From NCBI GenBank assembly GCA_910588455.1, contig CAJUPG010000002.1, positions 1 to 62,735 on the forward strand: a stretch of 62,735 nucleotides of DNA, read 5' to 3'. This document shows positions 57,920 through 62,735 of the stretch, piece by piece. The notes beneath the pieces were generated by a model that did not search any database, was not told the DNA's origin, and saw only the letters and a list, made by a program, of their open reading frames with translations. The DNA comes from an uncultured Oscillospiraceae bacterium. Lineage in GTDB: Bacteria; Bacillota; Clostridia; Oscillospirales; Oscillospiraceae. A program made the translations under genes and the position numbers. The stretch's first letter is position 1; each line of letters opens with the position of its first letter.

Positions 57920-58864
57920 CTATACTAAGCCAAACCCTTGCGCGCAATCGGTCGAAAACCGTCGAGCTTTTACAAAATCTGGATTTTTATCCCAGGAAAA
58001 CCAGTGGACAGCGGGATTTCGTCTGAACCAGGTCAGCTGCCGCTTGGCGTACTGCCGGGAGCGCAGCTTCAGCTCCTCCACGGCGGCGGGCAGACGCTCC
58101 GGACAGGCCGCCGCCGGGGCCAGCTCCTTATAGCCGATGGCCTGCATGGCGGTGCACCGGGGGGAGAGCCCGCTCTCCAGCAGGGTCCGGACCTCCTCCA
58201 GCAGTCCCCGCTCCAGCATCCGGTCCACCCGGCGGTCAATCCGGTCCCACAGGTCTGCCCGGTCCTGGAACCGCAGGCCGATATACAGGGCCTCATACCG
58301 GGGGGGGAGGGCCTGGGTCTCCCGGTTGTGCTGGGCGATGGTCCGGCCGGTGGAGCGGTAGACCTCCAGGGCCCGGATAATCCGTTTGGCGTCGTTGGGG
58401 TGGAGCTTTTGGGCGCTGTCCGGGTCCACCCGGGCCAGCTCCGCCAGCATGGCTTCCCCGCCTTTTTGGGCAAACTGCTCCTCCAGCTCCCGGCGCAGGG
58501 GATTTTCGGGGGAAAAGGCCGCAAAGGTCCGGCCGGAGAGCAGGGAGTCGATATACAGCCCCGTCCCCCCCGCCAGGATGGGCAGCCTGCCCCGGGATAG
58601 AATGTCCTCTATACAGGGGACCGCCAGCTCCACATAGCGGGCCACGGAAAAATCCTCCTCCGGGTCCGCCACGTCCAGCATATGGTGGGGCACCCCCCGC
58701 ATCTCGGACCGGGTGGGCTTGGCGGTGCCGATGTCCATGCGGCGGTAAATCTGCATGGAGTCGGCGGAGACTACTTCTCCATTATACATCAAAGCCAGCT
58801 CCACCGCCAGCCTTGTTTTTCCGGAGGCGGTGGGGCCCAGAATGGTCAGAATTTTTGGGGGCAT
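57920..58864 (-). CDS. miaA: tRNA dimethylallyltransferase
   Basis: Adds the dimethylallyl group to A37 of tRNAs reading UNN codons. 314 residues; P-loop GPTASGKTRLA near the N-terminus, DSMQIYRRMDIGTAKP, GGTGLYIDSLL and QAIGYKEL. The ATG at 58864 follows GGAAGGAGG. Extra in-frame upstream codons overlap the previous gene and are rejected. Confidence 0.96.
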   Translation of the reverse strand: MPPKILTILGPTASGKTRLAVELALMYNGEVVSADSMQIYRRMDIGTAKPTRSEMRGVPHHMLDVADPEEDFSVARYVELAVPCIEDILSRGRLPILAGGTGLYIDSLLSGRTFAAFSPENPLRRELEEQFAQKGGEAMLAELARVDPDSAQKLHPNDAKRIIRALEVYRSTGRTIAQHNRETQALPPRYEALYIGLRFQDRADLWDRIDRRVDRMLERGLLEEVRTLLESGLSPRCTAMQAIGYKELAPAAACPERLPAAVEELKLRSRQYAKRQLTWFRRNPAVHWFSWDKNPDFVKARRFSTDCAQGFGLV

Positions 58865-58880
58865 CCCTACACCTCCTTCC

Positions 58881-59522
58881 TTACGGCGCCGGCGGTTCCA
58901 TCCGCCAGGCGGTGGCGGCCTTCCGGGCGTTCCAGGCCAGCTGAAGCAGCCGGTCCAGAGCGGGCGCGAAATCGTCGGGAACCTGGGGCTGATAGCCGTC
59001 GTGAAACAGCGGAACCTCTGTCCCGGCGAAGGGGAGAACGTTGTTGGCCTTGCTCTGGGTGACCGTGGCGTGCACCTGATGGTACTGACTGTCCAGGGCG
59101 ATGGGGGCAATTTCCACGCCAAAATCGGGCAGGTCCAGCAGGTCCTGCCGCAGCTCCGGATTGGACAGAATCCGCTTCATAAAAACCTTGTCGTCGGTTT
59201 TGATGGCGCGTTTCGCGGTGATCTCCGGGCAGCCGTAGTTGTCGGAGAGGGACAGCCGGGTGGTAATTTGTTTAATTCCCTGGACCATTGTGCTTTCCGG
59301 CGCAATTTTGCAGGAAAAATGCCGTTCCAGGGTGATTTGAAAGGCGGCGGAGAAGGTATAAAAGGGCTCGTACCGGCCCGCTCCCGTGGCCAGCGCCTGG
59401 ATCAGGACGGGCTCTCCCCGGTATTCCATGCGTAAAATACCGTCCCAGGCGTCCAGCATTCTGCCCCAGTAGTCCCCGCCGTGCTTTTTCGCGTAAGCGT
59501 ATAAACAATCGTTCCAGCTCAT
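58881..59522 (-). CDS. Hypothetical 213-aa protein between mutL and miaA
   Basis: Not recognised. Soluble, no signal peptide, rich in aromatic residues, two domains suggested by an N-terminal helical part and a central beta part (EITAKRAIKTDDKVFMKRIL). The ATG at 59522 follows GGGAGGG, one base after the mutL stop. Complete codon-use match to neighbours; likely a lineage-specific gene in the mutL-miaA-hfq operon. Confidence 0.72.
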   Translation of the reverse strand: MSWNDCLYAYAKKHGGDYWGRMLDAWDGILRMEYRGEPVLIQALATGAGRYEPFYTFSAAFQITLERHFSCKIAPESTMVQGIKQITTRLSLSDNYGCPEITAKRAIKTDDKVFMKRILSNPELRQDLLDLPDFGVEIAPIALDSQYHQVHATVTQSKANNVLPFAGTEVPLFHDGYQPQVPDDFAPALDRLLQLAWNARKAATAWRMEPPAP

Positions 59523-59523
59523 A

Positions 59524-61362
59524 TTATGCCCTCCCAAACTGCTTTTCCAGCTCTTTTCTGGTCAGCTCAATGGCCACAGGCCGGCCATGGGGACAATATT
59601 TCACCTGCCCGGACATCACCGCCTGGGCCACCCGCTCCAGCTCCTGGGGACTGGTTTTCCAGCCGCCCTTGATGGCCGCCTTGCAGGCCATGGTGTGCAG
59701 CAGCGCGTCCCGGGCCCCGGCGGGGTCCGCCCGGCCGGTGGTCAGCAGTCTTTGGGCGATTTCCAAAAGGGCGCTCTCTACATCCGCCGGGTCCACGTCA
59801 AAGGGGGCCTGCCGGACAATCAGGGCTCCGGAGCCGAACTCTTCCACCCCGAAGCCGAACTCGTCCAGCAGGGCCTGGTGCTCCAGCAGCACGGCCCCCT
59901 CCTCCGCCGGAGGGCGCAGCACCGCCGGGGAGAGCAGGGTCTGGACCATGGGGGTGTAGCCCGCCGCCTTCAGGCGGTCGAAATTCAGCCGCTCGTGGGC
60001 GGCGTGCTTGTCGATCAGGAAGATTGTTTCCCCCTGCTCCACAATGATGTAGGTGTTCAGCACCTCTCCCGCCACCCGCCAGGAGGACTCGCAGTTCGGC
60101 TCCGGTTCCGGCAGCGGTTTGGGTTTTGGCTGGGGCTTTGGCAGCGGCTTTGGTTCCGGCTCCGGCTCTGGCTCCGGGGGCGTGATGTTCACCGGCGGGC
60201 GGGGCCGGGGCGCAGGAGGCGCGGGCGGAGCGGGCCGGACCGGCTGGGCCGGGGCCCGCAGCTGTTCGATGGCGGTCTGCTGCAAGCTGTTGTCCCCCCC
60301 GTGGACCCGTAAGGGCATGGGCTGGGGCTGAGGCTTGGGGACCGGGGCCTTCAGCTGGACGGCAGGGCGGGTCCTGTCCCTGTCCAGAGCGGCCAGCACC
60401 CCGTGGTACACCGTGTCAAATACCTGCCGGTCGCTGCCGAACTTCACCTCCGTTTTGGCCGGGTGGACGTTCACATCCACGGCGGACAGCTTTGTCTGGA
60501 GATGCAGCACACAGCCGGGGAATTTGCCCACCATTTTCTGGTTGGCGTAGGCCTCCTCCAAGGCGGCCATCATCAGCCGGGACTTAATCAGCCGCCCGTT
60601 GACGAAAAAGAACTGGTAATTCCGGCTGGCCCGGCAGCAGGCGGGCAGGGAGACGAAGCCGGAGACCTCCATTCCCTCCCCGGAGCCCTTCACCTCAGTA
60701 AAGCCCAAAGCCAGCTCCCGGCCCAGCACCGCGTAGACGGCGGACTGCAATTTGCCGTCCCCGGGGGTAAGCAGCTCCTGCTTTCCGTCCCGGAGGAATT
60801 TTATGGACACCTCCGGATGGCTCAGGGCCACCCGCTGGACCACAGCGAACACCGCCGCCCCCTCCGCCGCGTCCCGCTTCATGAACTTCAGCCGGGCGGG
60901 GGTGTTGAAAAACAGGTCCCGGACCACAATGGTGGTCCCCAGGGGACAGCCCGCCTCCTCCACCGCGCCCGGCACGCCGCCCTCCAGGGACAAGGACGCG
61001 CCGAACGGGGCCTCCAGGGGGCGGGAGAGGACCGTGATGCGGGAGACGGCGGCAATCGCGGCCAGGGCCTCCCCCCGGAAGCCCAGGGTGCCGATGGCCT
61101 CCAGGTCGGATTCGGTTTTCAGCTTGCTGGTGGCGTGGCGCAGGAAGGCGGTGGGCAGCTCGTCGGCGGGGATGCCCTTTCCGTCGTCGGTGACCCGGAG
61201 AAAGGTCATGCCGCCGTGAGAGATTTCCACCGTGACGGCAGTGGCCCCCGCGTCAATGGCGTTTTCCATCAGCTCCTTGGCCACGGAGGCCGGGCGCTCC
61301 ACCACCTCCCCGGCGGCGATTAAATTGGCTACATGGGGGTCTAAGACATGAATTCCGGCCAA
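59524..61362 (-). CDS. mutL: DNA mismatch repair endonuclease MutL
   Basis: 612 residues. GHKL ATPase (ELMENAIDAGA, DDGKGIPADEL, GFRGEALAAIA), an unusually Pro-Glu-Lys-rich linker (about 345-445) and a C-terminal domain with the endonuclease motif as LIDKHAAHERLNFDRL, ACKAAIKGG and CPHGRP. The start is TTG at 61362 (LAGIHVLDPHVANLIAAGEVV aligns from here) after AGGAGGAGG; a GTG three bases earlier is equally possible. Overlaps the lipoprotein gene. Confidence 0.93.
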   Translation of the reverse strand: MAGIHVLDPHVANLIAAGEVVERPASVAKELMENAIDAGATAVTVEISHGGMTFLRVTDDGKGIPADELPTAFLRHATSKLKTESDLEAIGTLGFRGEALAAIAAVSRITVLSRPLEAPFGASLSLEGGVPGAVEEAGCPLGTTIVVRDLFFNTPARLKFMKRDAAEGAAVFAVVQRVALSHPEVSIKFLRDGKQELLTPGDGKLQSAVYAVLGRELALGFTEVKGSGEGMEVSGFVSLPACCRASRNYQFFFVNGRLIKSRLMMAALEEAYANQKMVGKFPGCVLHLQTKLSAVDVNVHPAKTEVKFGSDRQVFDTVYHGVLAALDRDRTRPAVQLKAPVPKPQPQPMPLRVHGGDNSLQQTAIEQLRAPAQPVRPAPPAPPAPRPRPPVNITPPEPEPEPEPKPLPKPQPKPKPLPEPEPNCESSWRVAGEVLNTYIIVEQGETIFLIDKHAAHERLNFDRLKAAGYTPMVQTLLSPAVLRPPAEEGAVLLEHQALLDEFGFGVEEFGSGALIVRQAPFDVDPADVESALLEIAQRLLTTGRADPAGARDALLHTMACKAAIKGGWKTSPQELERVAQAVMSGQVKYCPHGRPVAIELTRKELEKQFGRA

Positions 61363-61730
61363 CACTCCTCCTCCTCTCTGATGACGGTCCAAACGCCATC
61401 CTGCCGTTCCAGGGAGACGACGAGGTGTAAATCGGTGATAACTCCTTCCTCACTGCTGGACACCTTGAATGAAATCTCACCTGCTCTGGGAGCGGTTTCA
61501 ATCAGCACCGTGCCCGGCACACCTGCATCCCGATAATAGTTGAGGGCCGCTACATGGGCGGCAATCAGCTCGTCGTGTTCGAGGTCCTGCGGCAGACCGA
61601 ATTCCAGTCCGGAAGAAGCTGCGGCAGGCTCCTCTGGTTCGGAAGAAGCAGCGGCAGGTTCCCCCTGAGACCCGCAGGCGGTGAGCAGTAGACACAGGAC
61701 CAACAGAAGAAACATTTTTGTAGTTTTCAT
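61341..61730 (-). CDS. Small lipoprotein overlapping the mutL start
   Basis: 129 residues with a lipobox (LLLTACGS; Cys about residue 18), a short repeat (EPAAASSEPEEPAAASSG) and a small domain (NYYRDAGVPGTVLIET). Unknown function, surface-anchored. AAAGGAG precedes the ATG at 61730. Its last 22 bases overlap the mutL start region. Confidence 0.78.
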   Translation of the reverse strand: MKTTKMFLLLVLCLLLTACGSQGEPAAASSEPEEPAAASSGLEFGLPQDLEHDELIAAHVAALNYYRDAGVPGTVLIETAPRAGEISFKVSSSEEGVITDLHLVVSLERQDGVWTVIREEEECWPEFMS

Positions 61731-61750
61731 GGGGTAACTCCTTTCACATC

Positions 61751-62230
61751 TCAAAGCTTGTACTGCAAAGATTCCGGGTCCACAAAAGCCCGCTTGGGGC
61801 GCTCCGGGTCCAGAAAGACCGTTGGCCGCTGGCTGTCCGGGGCGGGTTCTCTCCAGAGAAGCTCACTTCGGATTTGATACGTTACGCCCTCCCAGTTGTA
61901 GGAGCATCGGACGCTCCAGGGATGGCTTTTGCGGTAGAAGCTTTGATTGAAGCGGATGAACGGGTGTTTCTGAATCTGGAGAAGGGTTCCAGGGACGGAC
62001 CGGCCCTCCGCCTGGAGACGGGCGGCTGTGCGGCTGTACCAGTGGGCGGACAGTGCCAAAATGCTGCCCGCAATCAGGAGCAGTACGCCAAGCGGCAGAA
62101 AATCCCTGGCGTCACCGTTGCGGGTGGGGATGGAAATGACGAACGATAAGAGGCCTATGAGGGTAAAGGCGGCTCCCAGGGCCAGGAAAACCCAGGCCAG
62201 AATCATGCGGCGTGTGCGGGGTGGTTTCAT
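61751..62230 (-). CDS. DUF3592-like membrane protein
   Basis: 159 residues with two membrane helices (about 9-31 and 43-64) and an external/cytosolic beta domain: VPGTLLQIQ, VRCSYNWEGVTYQI and the final FVDPESL. This fits DUF3592. Function unknown. AGAAGG precedes the ATG; 34 nt from mutS. Confidence 0.72.
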   Translation of the reverse strand: MKPPRTRRMILAWVFLALGAAFTLIGLLSFVISIPTRNGDARDFLPLGVLLLIAGSILALSAHWYSRTAARLQAEGRSVPGTLLQIQKHPFIRFNQSFYRKSHPWSVRCSYNWEGVTYQIRSELLWREPAPDSQRPTVFLDPERPKRAFVDPESLQYKL

Positions 62231-62264
62231 TGTAATACCTTCTTTCTGCGGGGGAAAGGCCCCC

Positions 62265-62735
62265 TCACCCCAAATCTTCCTTCAATTCCCCCAGGAAATT
62301 CAGCGCCTGGAGGGGCGTGAGGGTATTCACATCGGTCATGCGCAGCTTTTTCAGCACCGTCTCCCCGCCCAGATCGCCCAAAGAAATCTGCTCCTCCCGG
62401 GGCTTTTCCGCAACCGGCTTTCCAATCTCCCCGGCCTCCAGCTCCGCCAGAATATCCCTGGCCCGCTTAATCACCCGCTCCGGCACCCCCGCCAGCTTGG
62501 CGACCTCGATGCCATAGCTCTGGTCCGCCCCGCCCCGGACGATTTTCCGGAGAAAAATAATGTCGTCCTTCTTCTTTTTCGCGGCAATGTTATAGTTCTT
62601 CACCCCGGCAATCTCCCCCTCCAGGGCGGTCAGCTCATGGTAATGGGTGGCGAACAGGGTCTTGGCCCCCACCCGCCTTTTGTCCGCGCAGCACTCCAGC
62701 ACCGCCCGGGCGATGGCCATGCCGTCATAGGTGGA
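62265..62735 (-). CDS. mutS: DNA mismatch repair protein MutS, C-terminal part (cut by window edge)
   Basis: The reading frame is open past base 62735. The 156 visible residues are the end of the MutS ATPase (STYDGMAIARAVLE, the FATHYHEL motif, GGADQSYGIEVAKLAGVP) and the C-terminal tetramerisation region (TPLQALNFLGELKE). It recognises mismatches and hands over to MutL downstream. Confidence 0.96.
   Translation of the reverse strand, partial: STYDGMAIARAVLECCADKRRVGAKTLFATHYHELTALEGEIAGVKNYNIAAKKKKDDIIFLRKIVRGGADQSYGIEVAKLAGVPERVIKRARDILAELEAGEIGKPVAEKPREEQISLGDLGGETVLKKLRMTDVNTLTPLQALNFLGELKEDLG

Noticed and set aside
1..62735. CRISPR arrays, insertion sequences, prophage, tRNA or rRNA genes
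   Set aside because: I looked for regularly spaced repeats, transposase or integrase motifs and tRNA-like cloverleaf signatures and saw none.

Overview
The window is a GC-rich bacterial chromosome segment around the replication origin. Gene content and order (rpmH-rnpA-yidD-yidC-jag, dnaA-dnaN-yaaA-recF-remB-gyrB-gyrA, noc-soj-spo0J, holB-ricT, sepF-divIVA, TypA, ThiT, SecG) point to a low-motility Gram-positive of the Clostridia. A butyrate-type CoA-transferase and the GC-rich codon use suggest an Oscillospiraceae/Flavonifractor-like gut anaerobe; that family placement is inference. I saw no CRISPR array, insertion sequence, prophage, tRNA or rRNA gene.

Layout. 1-2.7 kb (minus): the start of an LDH/MDH-like dehydrogenase and typA. 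2.8-11.07 kb (plus): one compact operon for the whole shikimate pathway and both prephenate branches (aroF, tyrA, aroB, aroA, aroC, pheA, an aroE-aroK fusion, aroQ). It is preceded by a sigma-A promoter, a 34-codon leader peptide with eight Tyr/Phe codons in a row and a 12-bp terminator hairpin: a ribosome-mediated attenuator, which I consider the most notable find. 11.07-19.7 kb (mainly minus): CoA-transferase, secG, a small XRE regulator divergent from an 86-aa unknown across a perfect inverted repeat, a Uma2-type nuclease, glgX, an M16 peptidase, lepB and a DAACS symporter. 19.9-31.7 kb (plus): noc, soj, spo0J with two perfect parS sites, a coiled-coil membrane protein, serS, a PilZ protein, mscL, rsmG, minD, a methylglyoxal-synthase-like protein lacking its catalytic residues, hisS and aspS.

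31.7-39.0 kb (minus): an AEC transporter, ricT, holB, a YaaO-like decarboxylase, jag, yidC, yidD, rnpA and rpmH. 39.2-48.9 kb (plus): dnaA, the dnaA-dnaN gap with a DnaA-box cluster (probable oriC), dnaN, yaaA, recF, remB, a PH-domain protein, gyrB, gyrA and rnhA. 48.9-50.6 kb (plus): a TPP riboswitch over thiT and a HAD phosphatase. 50.6-62.7 kb (minus): a DUF3048 lipoprotein, glgP, then a long run divIVA, a 74-aa unknown, sepF, ylmE, an HlyD-like protein, hfq, miaA, an unknown, mutL, a lipoprotein, a DUF3592-like protein and the end of mutS (listed in coordinate order; transcription runs the other way). A second compact DnaA-box cluster lies at 50.6 kb.

How it works together: the origin region carries initiation (DnaA, DnaN), segregation (Soj, Spo0J, Noc, parS), topology control (gyrase), division placement (MinD, SepF, DivIVA), membrane insertion (YidC, YidD) and translation genes. 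Most genes are tightly packed with 1-20 nt gaps or 4-nt overlaps, so translational coupling is common. Much of the window (aro operon, noc-aspS block, mutS-DUF3048 block) is transcribed toward the presumed origin at 40.7 kb.
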